From NCBI GenBank assembly GCA_963716685.1, contig CAVQTR010000003.1, forward strand, positions 2,976,001 through 3,040,000: a stretch of DNA of 64,000 nt, written 5' to 3'. Positions 1-8,444 of this stretch are shown here, one piece after another. Source of the stretch: JALYXI01 sp963716685 (GTDB lineage Bacteria > Acidobacteriota > Terriglobia > Bryobacterales > Bryobacteraceae). The position numbers were made by a program, and so were the translations under genes. The notes under the pieces are model-generated. The model searched no databases, was not told where the DNA came from, and saw nothing but the letters and a program-made list of their open reading frames with translations. How positions within the stretch are numbered: position 1 is the stretch's first letter; each line of letters starts with the position of its first letter.

Positions 1-734
1 AAACCTACGAGCGTTGGCTCTACGGAGTGGCGAGTGGTTTTATCGGCTGGTCGCCGTATTTGACCGGACGGGCGCTCACGTTCGGCGTGCGGCGGGCGGC
101 CACGGCCGCGGGCTGGGCGGACGCGGCGGCTTCCGGTGCGGACGTCCGCCGGGAACTGGGAATTCCGCCTAACGCTTTGGTGGTCGGCATCGCCGGTTCG
201 CTCGATTGGAACCGGCGCGTGGGCTATTGCTACGGCTGGGAACTGGTTCAGGCTTTGGCGCTCTGCCGGCGAACGGATGTCTTCGCCCTGATTGTGGGCG
301 AGGGCAGCGGTCTGGAGGAACTGCGGCGCATGGCCGCGGATCAGGTAATTTTCACCGGTTCGGTGCCCCGGGCCAGCGTTCCGGACTATCTGGCCGCGAT
401 GGATATCGGCAGTCTGCCGCAAAGCTGCGACGGATTGGGTTCGTTCCGTTACACTACCAAGCTGAGCGAATATGTGGCGGCTCGCCTGCCGGTAGTGACC
501 GGCCAGCTTCCCCTGGCATACGACCTGGATGAGGGCTGGCTGTGGCGGCTCCCCGGCGATGCGCCATGGGACCCGCGCTACATCCAGGCGCTGGCGGCAC
601 TTCTCGATGGAATCACGCCTGAGGCGCTCGCGGAGAAGAAAGCGGCCGTTCCCGTCGGATCGCCCGTTTTTGACCGGGCCAGACAGGTCGCCCGGGTGAC
701 GGCGCTGGTTCGGGACGTTCTGGAGACCGTTTGA
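1..734 (+). CDS. Glycosyltransferase, GT4-like C-terminal part (5' end outside window)
   Basis: The reading frame is open from the first bases of the window, so the start lies upstream; the internal GTG at 27 is not a convincing start. The visible part carries a Rossmann-like nucleotide-sugar-binding half: a VVGIAGSLDWNRR strand-loop, an LIVGEGSGLEEL strand, then the donor-site stretch YLAAMDIGSLPQ and TTKLSEYVAARLPVV, as in family 4 glycosyltransferases. It should transfer a sugar from an activated donor during surface polysaccharide assembly. It overlaps the next glycosyltransferase by 4 nt (TTGA), so the two are co-transcribed and probably translationally coupled. Acceptor and sugar cannot be told. 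Confidence 0.8.
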   Translation, partial: TYERWLYGVASGFIGWSPYLTGRALTFGVRRAATAAGWADAAASGADVRRELGIPPNALVVGIAGSLDWNRRVGYCYGWELVQALALCRRTDVFALIVGEGSGLEELRRMAADQVIFTGSVPRASVPDYLAAMDIGSLPQSCDGLGSFRYTTKLSEYVAARLPVVTGQLPLAYDLDEGWLWRLPGDAPWDPRYIQALAALLDGITPEALAEKKAAVPVGSPVFDRARQVARVTALVRDVLETV

Positions 735-1861
735 GAGTCGCTCTGCTTTGCGATTCGCCTGACGAACACTGGCCCAGCATGGACACGGTCGGCCTCATGC
801 TGGCCGAGGGACTCGCGCAGAGCGGCGCCGTGGAAGTGGAGCGGATTGCTCCGGCCATGCGGCGGTTTACCCCGAACATCACCGCAAACCGGCTGCTGCT
901 GCGGTTTGTGGACTACCCGCGCTGGCTGAAGCGCAACAGCTGCCGCTTCGATTTGTTTCATATCGTGGATCACAGCTATTCCCAGCTGGCACACTCGTTG
1001 CCGTCCGGACGCACGGTGATCACCTGCCACGACATCGATACCTTCCGGTGCGTGCTGCGGCCCGAACAGGACCCTCGCGGACCCTTGTTCCGCGCCATGA
1101 CGCGCCGGATTCTGTTGGGCTTTCAAAAAGCCGCGCATGTGCTGTGCGACAGCGCCGCCACCCTCGCCGATCTGGCAGACACGGGAGCGATGTCCCCGAA
1201 CCGGATGTCAGTGGTGCCGCTGGGCGCGCATCCTTCGTGCTCGCCCGATCCCGAGCCGCGGGCCGATGCCGAAGCGGAGCGGCTCCTGGGACCGCAATCG
1301 GTTCACGATCGCGATCTGCTCCATGTGGGCAGCACCATTGAGCGCAAGCGGATTGATGATCTGCTGCGAATCGTGGCGCTGGTGAGACGCACCGAGCCCG
1401 ATGTGCGGCTTATTCGCGTCGGCGGTCCGCTGACTCCGGCGCAGGTGAAGCTGGCACGGAAACTGGAAATCGAACCCGCCATCGTCCAGCTGCCGTTCCT
1501 GACCCGCGAGGTGCTGAGCGCGGTGTATCGGCGCGCGGCGCTGGTGCTGCAGCCCTCGAGCGCGGAAGGGTTCGGCCTTCCTGTGGCCGAGGCGATGACT
1601 TGCGGGACTCCTGTCCTCGCGAGCCAGCTGCCGGTGCTTCAGGAGGTGGGTGGAGATGCGGCGCTCTACTGTCCACCGGGCGATTTGGAACAGTGGGTCG
1701 CGGCCACAATCCGCCTTCTGGCACTGCGCAGAAACGAGCCGGATCGCTGGCAGGAGATGCAGCAACACGCGGTTCAGCAGGGCTCCGGCTTTTCGTGGCG
1801 AAACCACGCCACGCGGGTGCTTGGCGTGTACAATAAGGTACTTAGCAGCAGCCAGAGCTGA
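731..1861 (+). CDS. Glycosyltransferase family 4 (GT-B fold)
   Basis: This 376-residue protein has the full GT4 layout. An N-terminal acceptor domain contains FHIVDHSYSQLA and VITCHDIDTFR; a C-terminal donor domain contains LLHVGSTIERKRIDDLL and the nucleotide-sugar signature LVLQPSSAEGFGLPVAEAMTCGTPVL, with its EGFGLPVAEA ExxxxxxxE-type motif. No signal peptide or membrane span is seen, so it works in the cytoplasm or at the inner membrane face. The TTG start overlaps the upstream stop (TTGA). It lies second in a run of three glycosyltransferases and a methyltransferase that looks like the end of an exopolysaccharide cluster. Substrate is unknown. Confidence 0.88.
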   Translation: MRVALLCDSPDEHWPSMDTVGLMLAEGLAQSGAVEVERIAPAMRRFTPNITANRLLLRFVDYPRWLKRNSCRFDLFHIVDHSYSQLAHSLPSGRTVITCHDIDTFRCVLRPEQDPRGPLFRAMTRRILLGFQKAAHVLCDSAATLADLADTGAMSPNRMSVVPLGAHPSCSPDPEPRADAEAERLLGPQSVHDRDLLHVGSTIERKRIDDLLRIVALVRRTEPDVRLIRVGGPLTPAQVKLARKLEIEPAIVQLPFLTREVLSAVYRRAALVLQPSSAEGFGLPVAEAMTCGTPVLASQLPVLQEVGGDAALYCPPGDLEQWVAATIRLLALRRNEPDRWQEMQQHAVQQGSGFSWRNHATRVLGVYNKVLSSSQS

Positions 1862-1894
1862 ACGGTACCGCACTCAAATCGAACACCAGCGCCG

Positions 1895-3067
1895 ATGCTG
1901 ACGACCCCTCGATCGCTCACCTCTCTCCGCCCATCTGCGGCACTCCCTCTCAGTAAAAGCGGCCGAACTCGCGTCCTTCAGGTGGGTAAGTTTTACCCGC
2001 CGGAGCACGGTGGTATGGAAAGCCATCTTCACGTTTTATGCAATGAGCTGCGCGACTCGCTGGATCTGAAAGTTCTGGTGGCCAGCAAGACGCGTCAGGG
2101 TTCTACGGAAACCGTCGACGGCGTGCCGGTCACGCGGCTCAGCACCCTGGTGGATTTCTTCGGTGCTCCGGTGTGCCCCAGCATGGTGCAGGCGCTGCGC
2201 GCCTCCGACGCCGACATTCTGCACATCCACTGGCCGAATCCGCTCGCGGTTCTGGCCTATTTCGCCAGCGGATTTACCGGGCCGCTGGTATTTACGTATC
2301 AAAGCGATATCGTGCGTCAAAAAGTGCTCGGGTCGGCGTTCCAGTCGATTCTGCACCGCGCGCTAAGCCGCTCGTCGGCCATCATTGCCACCTCGTCCAA
2401 CTATTTGGAAAGCTCGCCCGTCCTGAAAGCGCATCGCGAGAAGTGCCACGTGATTCCACTTGGTATTCCGATCGAGCGCTTCCACTCGCCCGATCCGCAC
2501 ATCGTTGACTGGATTCGCAATCAGTACGGACCTTCCATTGTGGTGGCCGTCGGCCGTCTGGTGGGCTACAAGGGCTTCGAACACCTGATTCGCGCGATGA
2601 AGAAGGTGGATGGACACCTGCTGCTGATTGGAAACGGGCCAATGCGTGCCGAGTTGGAATCTCTGGTGCGGACGCTGGGCCTGTTTGAGCGCGTCACGAT
2701 TCTGAGCGGCGTGGCGGATGTGGTGCCTTATTATCACGCGGCGGATGTGTTCGTTCTGCCGTCCGTCAATCGCAGCGAGGCCTTCGGCATGGTGCAGATC
2801 GAAGCCATGGCCTGCGGCAAGCCCGTTGTGAACACTCAGTTGGATTCGGGCGTTCCGTTTGTTTCGCGGCATGAGGAGACGGGCATCACCGTAGCACCGT
2901 CCGATCCGGATGCGCTCGCGAAAGCCATCTGTACGCTGCTGCGCAACCCGGAACTGCGCGCGCGTCTGGGCGCGGCCGCCCGTGAGCGTGTGCATGCCGA
3001 TTTCAGCGTGGAACGGATGGCGCGCCGCACGCTCGAACTCTACGAGTCACTGCTCCTGCCGGCGTGA
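1895..3067 (+). CDS. Glycosyltransferase family 4
   Basis: A 390-residue GT4 enzyme. The N-terminal domain starts with VLQVGKFYPPEHGGMESHL, the glycine-rich acceptor-side loop of this family. The donor domain has VVAVGRLVGYKGFEHLI and the signature VFVLPSVNRSEAFGMVQIEAMACGKPVV. The first ~25 residues before the conserved core are poorly conserved, so a slightly later start is possible. It follows the previous gene after 33 nt and overlaps the next one by 4 nt (GTGA). By context it adds a sugar, perhaps mannose or a similar hexose, to a lipid-linked glycan; that is inference. Confidence 0.88.
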   Translation: MLTTPRSLTSLRPSAALPLSKSGRTRVLQVGKFYPPEHGGMESHLHVLCNELRDSLDLKVLVASKTRQGSTETVDGVPVTRLSTLVDFFGAPVCPSMVQALRASDADILHIHWPNPLAVLAYFASGFTGPLVFTYQSDIVRQKVLGSAFQSILHRALSRSSAIIATSSNYLESSPVLKAHREKCHVIPLGIPIERFHSPDPHIVDWIRNQYGPSIVVAVGRLVGYKGFEHLIRAMKKVDGHLLLIGNGPMRAELESLVRTLGLFERVTILSGVADVVPYYHAADVFVLPSVNRSEAFGMVQIEAMACGKPVVNTQLDSGVPFVSRHEETGITVAPSDPDALAKAICTLLRNPELRARLGAAARERVHADFSVERMARRTLELYESLLLPA

Positions 3068-3975
3068 CGTGCCCGGCATGCCGCTCCGCTGACGTGATCG
3101 TCGCGGAGACTCTCGATACCCGCGAACTGGCCGCGCACTGGGCACGTCTCGCCATGCACGGCGATGCGACACCTGCGGAAATAGAAGGGTTTGTGCGCGG
3201 CGATATTGGTTCCGATACGGTTCAGATTCTGACCTGCCGGGCTTGCCGGCTGGAATTCGCGGAGCCGCGGCACACGTGGCGCGCGGCGCATTACCCTCAT
3301 GAAGCCCACGAACTCGGATGGGATCACGAGGAAGCGCTTCGCGCGCTCGCGCCGCTTCCGCCGGGAACGCTGCTGGATGTCGGCTGCGCCAATGGACAGT
3401 TTCTGGCGCGCGCTGCCGCGCTGGGCCATCGTGTGACCGGCATCGATTTCTCGGAAGAGGATATCGCGGAATGCCGCCGGCAGGGCTTCGAGGCGCACGT
3501 CGCCGACCTGAGGCGCGATAACGCGCTGCTGGCCGATGCGCGCAGGTTCGATGTGATTACGTTGTTCCAGGTGATCGAGCATCTGGAAGAGCCGGATCTG
3601 GTTTTTGAGGGTCTGGGGAAACTCGCCGCGCCGGGAGCGCGGCTGATGCTCGGCTGCCCTTCTTCGCTGCGGTACACGCGCGGGTTTGGTCATCCGCAAC
3701 TGGTGGGCAGCAGCGATTTCTGGGATTCGCCGCCCCAGCATGTGCTGCGGTGGAATCCTGCTGCGCTCACCGCGTTTTTGGCGCGGCACGGCTGGCGCGT
3801 AACGGCCACTGCGTTTGAACCGCTGCGGGCCTTTCACGCGGCGGCGCACCTGGCGGGTTTCGGAGATGCGACGAGGTCGCGGTGGCAGCGGCGGATGAGT
3901 GTTGCGGCTTATTACCTGAGGTTGAAAGCCGGACACCGAACCGGCATCCGGCTGTTTGCGGAAGCGCGGAACTAA
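3064..3975 (+). CDS. Class I SAM-dependent methyltransferase with N-terminal zinc-ribbon-like segment
   Basis: This 303-residue protein begins with a CPACRS...CRAC pattern of four cysteines, about residues 2-5 and 59-62, that resembles the small metal-binding head found on many polysaccharide-cluster methyltransferases. The SAM site follows: LLDVGCANGQFLARAAALGHRVTG is motif I, near residues 101-120, and FDVITLFQVIEHLEEP is motif IV. The GTG start overlaps the stop of the preceding glycosyltransferase. It probably methylates a sugar or polymer intermediate, perhaps as a chain-capping step; substrate is not readable from sequence. Confidence 0.85.
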   Translation: MTCPACRSADVIVAETLDTRELAAHWARLAMHGDATPAEIEGFVRGDIGSDTVQILTCRACRLEFAEPRHTWRAAHYPHEAHELGWDHEEALRALAPLPPGTLLDVGCANGQFLARAAALGHRVTGIDFSEEDIAECRRQGFEAHVADLRRDNALLADARRFDVITLFQVIEHLEEPDLVFEGLGKLAAPGARLMLGCPSSLRYTRGFGHPQLVGSSDFWDSPPQHVLRWNPAALTAFLARHGWRVTATAFEPLRAFHAAAHLAGFGDATRSRWQRRMSVAAYYLRLKAGHRTGIRLFAEARN

Positions 3976-4496
3976 GCCGCCGCGGCGGGAACGTCCATCA
4001 CCGAAGCGAGGCCGTGCAGCACCGAAGCGATGCGCACTGCGGCCAGTATGGTTTCTTCCGGCACACCCTTGTCGCGCAGTACATTTTCATGAGCCGACAC
4101 GCACTTGCCGCATCCGTTGATGGCGGAAACGGCGAGGCACCAAAGTTCGAAATCCACCGGATCCGAACCATGCGTGCGGATCGCCTGCATGCGCAGCCGC
4201 GCCGGCATGTCCGCATACTTTTCGTTCGCGCTCAGATGGCCAAAGCGATACCAAATGTTGTTCATTCCCATGACGGCGGCCGCGGCCTTCGCCGCGTGCA
4301 GAGCTTCCGGAGAAAGATGCGGTTTGGCCTCTTCCAGCAGATACTCCGTCATATCCGAATTGCGGGCGGCGAAGGCACAGGCCACCGCCGTTCCCCACGT
4401 CTGCTGCTCAGTCAGCTCGGGCTGCTTCAGCACCGCCTGCAGATTCAGCTTCAGGTCTTTGGCGTAATCGGGAATACCCGCTAACAGATCCTGCAT
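3972..4496 (-). CDS. ahpD: Alkyl hydroperoxide reductase AhpD (carboxymuconolactone decarboxylase family)
   Basis: The 174-residue product matches AhpD along its whole length. It has the catalytic NGCGKCVSAHE segment, a CxxC pair with the downstream histidine of the proton relay, and an all-helical composition. AhpD reduces oxidised AhpC using a lipoamide/dihydrolipoamide system, as characterised in Mycobacterium tuberculosis. It sits 4 nt downstream of ahpC in one operon, which supports the pairing. Its 3' end overlaps that of the convergent methyltransferase gene by 4 nt. Confidence 0.94.
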   Translation of the reverse strand: MQDLLAGIPDYAKDLKLNLQAVLKQPELTEQQTWGTAVACAFAARNSDMTEYLLEEAKPHLSPEALHAAKAAAAVMGMNNIWYRFGHLSANEKYADMPARLRMQAIRTHGSDPVDFELWCLAVSAINGCGKCVSAHENVLRDKGVPEETILAAVRIASVLHGLASVMDVPAAAA

Positions 4497-4500
4497 GGGA

Positions 4501-5037
4501 TTAAACCGCGAGGACGGACTCGCCCTTCTGCCAGTTGCAGGGGCAGAGCTCGTCAGTCTGCAGCGCGTCCAGCACCCGCAGCACTTCCTGCGGATTGCGG
4601 CCCACCGAGAGATCGTTCACCATCACGAAGCGGATGATGTTCTGATCATCCACGACGAAGGTGGCGCGCTGTGCGACGCCTTCCTTCGGGTCCAGAATGC
4701 CGAGCGCCGTGCAAAGCTCGCGCTTCACGTCCGCCAGCATCGGAAAAGGAAGATCGCGCAGATCTTCATGGTGCGTGCGCCACGCCATGTGGACGAATTC
4801 GGAATCGGTGCTGCCACCGAGGATCTGCGCGTCACGGTCGAGGAATTCGCCGTTGAGCTTGCCGAACGCGGCGATCTCAGTGGGACACACGAACGTAAAG
4901 TCCTTGGGCCAGAAGAAGTACACCTTCCACTTGCCTTTATAGTCGCTGTCAGTAATGGTCTTGAATGCGTTCTTCTTATCGGTACCCACCGTGGCGGTGA
5001 GTGAAAACACGGGAAACTTCTCTCCTACTCCCAGCAT
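4501..5037 (-). CDS. ahpC: Peroxiredoxin AhpC, actinobacterial/AhpD-dependent type
   Basis: The 178-residue protein is a 2-Cys peroxiredoxin: peroxidatic Cys51 lies in FTFVCPTE, and two C-terminal cysteines, Cys165 and Cys167, form a CPC in place of the single resolving cysteine. The three-cysteine arrangement and motifs such as FFWPKDFTFVCPTEIAAF follow the M. tuberculosis AhpC, which is recycled by AhpD rather than AhpF. An AAGGAG box lies 8 nt before the ATG at 5037, so I chose this start; an ATG at 5043 forms an ATGA overlap with the upstream gene but is only 2 nt from the same box. It detoxifies peroxides in the cytoplasm. Confidence 0.95.
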   Translation of the reverse strand: MLGVGEKFPVFSLTATVGTDKKNAFKTITDSDYKGKWKVYFFWPKDFTFVCPTEIAAFGKLNGEFLDRDAQILGGSTDSEFVHMAWRTHHEDLRDLPFPMLADVKRELCTALGILDPKEGVAQRATFVVDDQNIIRFVMVNDLSVGRNPQEVLRVLDALQTDELCPCNWQKGESVLAV

Positions 5038-5039
5038 TA

Positions 5040-5378
5040 TCATCGCTCCTTTGTGTTGTATAAATCGTTGATTTTGGCTGCCAGAATGAAATCGTTTTCG
5101 GTCAGCCCGTTGATCTTGTGCGTCCAGACCTTCACGCCCACGCGGCCCCAGGCCAGTTCCAGATCGGGGTGATGCCCTTCGGCTTCCGCCACGGCTCCCA
5201 CTCGGTTCACGAAGGCCAGAGCCTGCGCAAAATCGGGAAACCGGAAGGCGGCCGTCAGGTGGTGTTCCTCCACCACTTCCCATCCCGGAATCTGTCCTGC
5301 CAGGGCGCGCAGTTCCTCGCCTGTCAGCGGGGGCGTGCCGCCTCTGCATGGGATGCAATGTTTTGCGGAAAGACTCAT
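5040..5378 (-). CDS. phhB: Pterin-4a-carbinolamine dehydratase
   Basis: The 112-residue protein contains the family core EGHHPDLELAWGRV and the C-terminal VWTHKINGLTENDF. The paired histidines of EGHHPD take part in dehydration of 4a-hydroxytetrahydrobiopterin, the step that recycles the cofactor of aromatic amino-acid hydroxylases. An N-terminal KHCIPCRGG stretch, common in bacterial members, precedes it. It is the first gene of a tight operon with ahpC and ahpD (ATGA-type junction). No hydroxylase is visible nearby, so its role here may be a moonlighting or unknown one. Confidence 0.92.
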   Translation of the reverse strand: MSLSAKHCIPCRGGTPPLTGEELRALAGQIPGWEVVEEHHLTAAFRFPDFAQALAFVNRVGAVAEAEGHHPDLELAWGRVGVKVWTHKINGLTENDFILAAKINDLYNTKER

Positions 5379-5517
5379 AGAGCTTATTAGACGCCCGGGG
5401 TGCGCACAGCCCTCGGATTACATAAGTAAGTGCGCCCGGACCAGATTGGAGATACCTGCGTGGGAACGCAGTTTATGCAAAATCTTAGTTTAGACCAGCT
5501 ATAAAGTGGGGTCAAGC

Positions 5518-5523
5518 TATACT
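5518..5523 (+). promoter_or_regulatory. Candidate -10 element (TATACT) for the TPR/redoxin gene
   Basis: TATACT lies 6 nt before the ATG at 5530, so transcription would begin at or next to the start codon and give a leaderless or nearly leaderless mRNA. No good -35 box is seen at normal spacing. The same hexamer occurs in the his leader and tuf promoters of this window. Confidence 0.4.
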
Positions 5524-5529
5524 CATCAG

Positions 5530-7719
5530 ATGCCGCTGCTTCGCTCCTGTGTTCTGCTCGTTTTTTCACTACCGTTACTGGCCGCGACGGACAGTACGGT
5601 TCTGGGAAAGCTGGGCCACTCCGAACACGGCGACGCATTCGACACGGGTCCGCGCGAGAAGCCGCATGTGCTGCAGGGAATCGGCACAGCACACTTCCCG
5701 ATTACGGTGAAGAATCCCGAGGTGCAGCAATGGTTCGATCAGGGCAACGCGCTGCTGCATTCCTTCTGGGATTACGAAGCCGAGCGCGCCTTCCGGTGGT
5801 GCGTCAAGCTCGAGCCTGACAATCCCATGCCTTACTGGGGACTGGCGCGGGCGAGCATGCTGCGCGGACTGGGCGGCCAGACGCGGCCGGCGGAGATGAT
5901 TCGCGAGGCGGTGAAGCGGCGCGCGCGGGCCAGTGAACGCGAACAACTCTATATCGACGCCCTGGCCGCTGAACTGATTCCCGATCCGCTGCTGCCCGCG
6001 GATGAAAGCCGGCCCCGTAAGTTCCTCGAGACGCTCTGCGTCAAATATCCGGATGACATGGAAGCGTGGGCTCTGCTCGCGCTGAACACCATGGGGCGCT
6101 CGCGCTACGGCGCCGAGTTGATGATTCGGGAAGTGCTGGCGAAGCAGCCGGACCATCCTGGCGCGCACCACTACCGGATTCACAACTGGGATTATCACGA
6201 ACCCGAGATGGCGCTTGAGAGTTCGCGGCGTTATGGCGACATCGTGCCCTCAATCGGGCACGCGCTGCACATGCCGGGGCATATCTTCAGCATCGTGGGG
6301 ATGTGGAATGAAGCGGCCATCTCGATGGACGCGGCTACCCGCGCTGAAAAGCAGTACATGATCGATACCCTGACGTTCCCTTTTAATAACTGGAACTACG
6401 GCCACAATCTGACTTATCTGAGTTACATCCAGGAACAGCTGGGAATGCCGCACGCGGCGGAGTTCGGCGCCCGGCAAATGATAGATGCACCGATCGACCC
6501 GAACGCGGCGCGCAGCACCATGGATTACGGCATGGGCGCTCTGCCGCGGGTTCTGCTGAAATACGAACGCTGGGACGACATCTTAAAGGATGGCTACATC
6601 CCCTGGCGCGACACTTACGATGATCAGGTCAACCGCGCTTACTTTCGTGCGCGCGCGTACCTGGCAACGCATGATCTGGAAAACGCGCAGAAGGCAATCA
6701 GCGAGCACACCGAACTCGGCAAGGATTCGGCAAAAGGCAAATTGACCGGCGTATTGGAGAAGATGTATCCCATTCAGGCTTTGGAACTGCGCGGCAGACT
6801 GGCACTCGCCCGCGGGGAAAAGCTGCAGGGCCTGGGCGTGCTGGCCGAATCCGCGCAGAAGCAGTTTGAGTTTCAGCAGACTTTCGCGGATCCGCCTTTC
6901 TATCCCGAAGTGGTTTACCTGGGCCTCGGCGAAGCCTATCTGCAGACGAAGAGCCCGCTGCTGGCCGCTGAGGCTTATGAGAAGGCGCTGGCGCTGACCA
7001 AAAACGACATATTTGCGCTTTCCGGCATGGTGCGCGCATACGCCGCGGCAGGTGAGAAGGAGAAGGCGCAGGATGCCATGGCGCGCCTGCTGTTTGTCTC
7101 AGCTGACGCGGAGAAATCACTCGCCGTTATCGATCGCGCGAAAGCCACCGGCATTACCGCGACACCGCGCGATTCAGCGCCGGGACCGCAGCGCAACTAT
7201 CTGCGCGCATCGCTCGAAAAGTACGGACCGAATAAATGGGAGCCGTACGCCGCGCCGGGGCTGGACGTGAAAGACTCTTCCGGCAAACGCGTAACGCTGA
7301 GCGAGTATCGCGGCAGAAATGTGATGCTGGTTTTCTATCTGGGGCAGGAATGTCCGCACTGCATGCGGCAACTGCACGACATCGGGAACCGCAAAGCGGA
7401 CTGGGACCGGCTGGACACGGTAGTGCTGGCGGTCAGCAGCGCGGCGCCTGACCAGAACGCAGCAGGTCTGAAAGCCTTCGGCGATTTACCCGTGCGGCTG
7501 CTCTCCGACGACAGTAAGCAGAACGCACGCCGCTTTCACTCCTACGACGACTTCGAAGAGATGGAGCTACACTCGACCATCCTGATCGACCGCGAAGGCC
7601 GCGTGCACTGGGCGCGCACCGGCGGGGAGCCGTTCAGCGATATGGCGTTCCTGGTCTCGCAACTGGAGCGAATGAACAAGGCCGCAGCGAAGCCGGCTGC
7701 CCCACCTAGCGGCTTTTAG
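5530..7719 (+). CDS. Secreted TPR protein with C-terminal AhpC/TSA-type redoxin domain
   Basis: The ATG at 5530 opens directly into a signal peptide (MPLLRSCVLLVFSLPLLAA), so I prefer it to the GTG at 5506. The mature 729-residue protein has several TPR-type helical pairs across about residues 60-540. These include ALLHSFWDYEAERAFRWCVKLEPDNPMPYWGLA-type repeats. A redoxin domain follows at about residues 575-715 with Cys608 and Cys611 in GQECPHCMRQ. The architecture suggests a periplasmic or surface protein that binds partners through TPRs and carries out thiol or peroxide chemistry. It is a stand-alone gene; the partner is unknown. Confidence 0.8.
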   Translation: MPLLRSCVLLVFSLPLLAATDSTVLGKLGHSEHGDAFDTGPREKPHVLQGIGTAHFPITVKNPEVQQWFDQGNALLHSFWDYEAERAFRWCVKLEPDNPMPYWGLARASMLRGLGGQTRPAEMIREAVKRRARASEREQLYIDALAAELIPDPLLPADESRPRKFLETLCVKYPDDMEAWALLALNTMGRSRYGAELMIREVLAKQPDHPGAHHYRIHNWDYHEPEMALESSRRYGDIVPSIGHALHMPGHIFSIVGMWNEAAISMDAATRAEKQYMIDTLTFPFNNWNYGHNLTYLSYIQEQLGMPHAAEFGARQMIDAPIDPNAARSTMDYGMGALPRVLLKYERWDDILKDGYIPWRDTYDDQVNRAYFRARAYLATHDLENAQKAISEHTELGKDSAKGKLTGVLEKMYPIQALELRGRLALARGEKLQGLGVLAESAQKQFEFQQTFADPPFYPEVVYLGLGEAYLQTKSPLLAAEAYEKALALTKNDIFALSGMVRAYAAAGEKEKAQDAMARLLFVSADAEKSLAVIDRAKATGITATPRDSAPGPQRNYLRASLEKYGPNKWEPYAAPGLDVKDSSGKRVTLSEYRGRNVMLVFYLGQECPHCMRQLHDIGNRKADWDRLDTVVLAVSSAAPDQNAAGLKAFGDLPVRLLSDDSKQNARRFHSYDDFEEMELHSTILIDREGRVHWARTGGEPFSDMAFLVSQLERMNKAAAKPAAPPSGF

Positions 7720-7781
7720 TGCGGGCGGAGACACCTTTGCCACGCAAATGTAAGTTCGCACCCGCCGCCAGAAACTTAGCT

Positions 7782-7801
7782 CCGGCCGAGTGTGTGGCCG
7801 G
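7782..7801 (+). terminator. GC-rich hairpin downstream of the TPR/redoxin gene
   Basis: CCGGCC and GGCCGG form a perfect 6-bp stem around an 8-nt loop, 62 nt after the stop codon. There is no run of T after it, so intrinsic termination is uncertain. Nothing else is recognised in the 159 nt between the two flanking genes. Confidence 0.35.
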
Positions 7802-7878
7802 ACGCAGAAACACTCTCGCCAGTTAGCTCTCTGGCACTGCCGTTGCAGCAGTCGGGCGCGAGGCACAGCCTGACTACT

Positions 7879-8382
7879 ATGAGACTGAACAGAATCCTTC
7901 AAAGCGCTTTCCTGATTGCAGGATTAGCGACATACTCCGCGATGGCACAAACAGGCGGAGGTGCAACATCAGGAGCCGGCACCACCGGTTCCGGTTCCGG
8001 AGGCTCCGGCTCGGCAGCTTCCGGAAGTACGACGGGCGCCGGCGGCGGGTCCGGGAGTGGCAGTTCCGGCATCACCGGTTCCAGCAGCACCGGCGGTACC
8101 GGAGCGGGTTCCGGCAGTGCGGGCGCTATGGGATCGAGCGCGACCGGCGGATCGGGATCGGGCTCCGGCATTGGCGGTGGTACCGGCGCGGGTGACGCGG
8201 GCATGGGCGCCGGCGGCGGCTCTGGGGCCGGCGGCATCGGATCGGGTGGAAACGGTAACAACACAGGCACGGGCGGCAGCCACCTCGGATGGGTCGGCCT
8301 GCTTGGACTCGCAGGCCTTGCTGGTTTGTTTAGCAAGAATCGGAGCGACGCGGCGAACCTGCGTACCTCCAGCAGGCCGTAA
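7879..8382 (+). CDS. Secreted Gly/Ser/Thr-rich protein with WGxxGxxG-CTERM-like tail
   Basis: A signal peptide (residues 1-23, ending SAMAQ) is followed by about 110 residues made almost only of Gly, Ser, Thr and Ala in imperfect short repeats. The C-terminus is a hydrophobic GWVGLLGLAGLAGLF segment followed by basic residues. That layout resembles the WGxxGxxG-CTERM sorting signal, although the second motif residue here is Val rather than Gly. Such proteins are probably exported and retained at the envelope until a dedicated protease acts on the tail. No catalytic motif is present. The start at 7879 is set by the signal peptide. Confidence 0.75.
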   Translation: MRLNRILQSAFLIAGLATYSAMAQTGGGATSGAGTTGSGSGGSGSAASGSTTGAGGGSGSGSSGITGSSSTGGTGAGSGSAGAMGSSATGGSGSGSGIGGGTGAGDAGMGAGGGSGAGGIGSGGNGNNTGTGGSHLGWVGLLGLAGLAGLFSKNRSDAANLRTSSRP

Positions 8383-8393
8383 GCTATCACTCC

Positions 8394-8426
8394 TTGTTGG
8401 GCGTGAATTTACTTCACGCCCAACAA
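8394..8426. terminator. Perfect 14-bp inverted repeat between convergent genes
   Basis: TTGTTGGGCGTGAA at 8394-8407 and its exact complement at 8413-8426 flank a 5-nt loop. The element lies between the convergent ends of the glycine-rich protein gene and the aminotransferase gene, where a bidirectional transcription terminator is expected. T-runs are short on both sides. Confidence 0.75.
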
Positions 8427-8444
8427 CCTCCCTCCGAGTTGTTT

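Noticed and set aside
7720..7878. Possible riboswitch before the glycine-rich protein gene
   Set aside because: CACGCAAA near 7741 recalls part of a c-di-GMP riboswitch, but the other conserved segments are missing.
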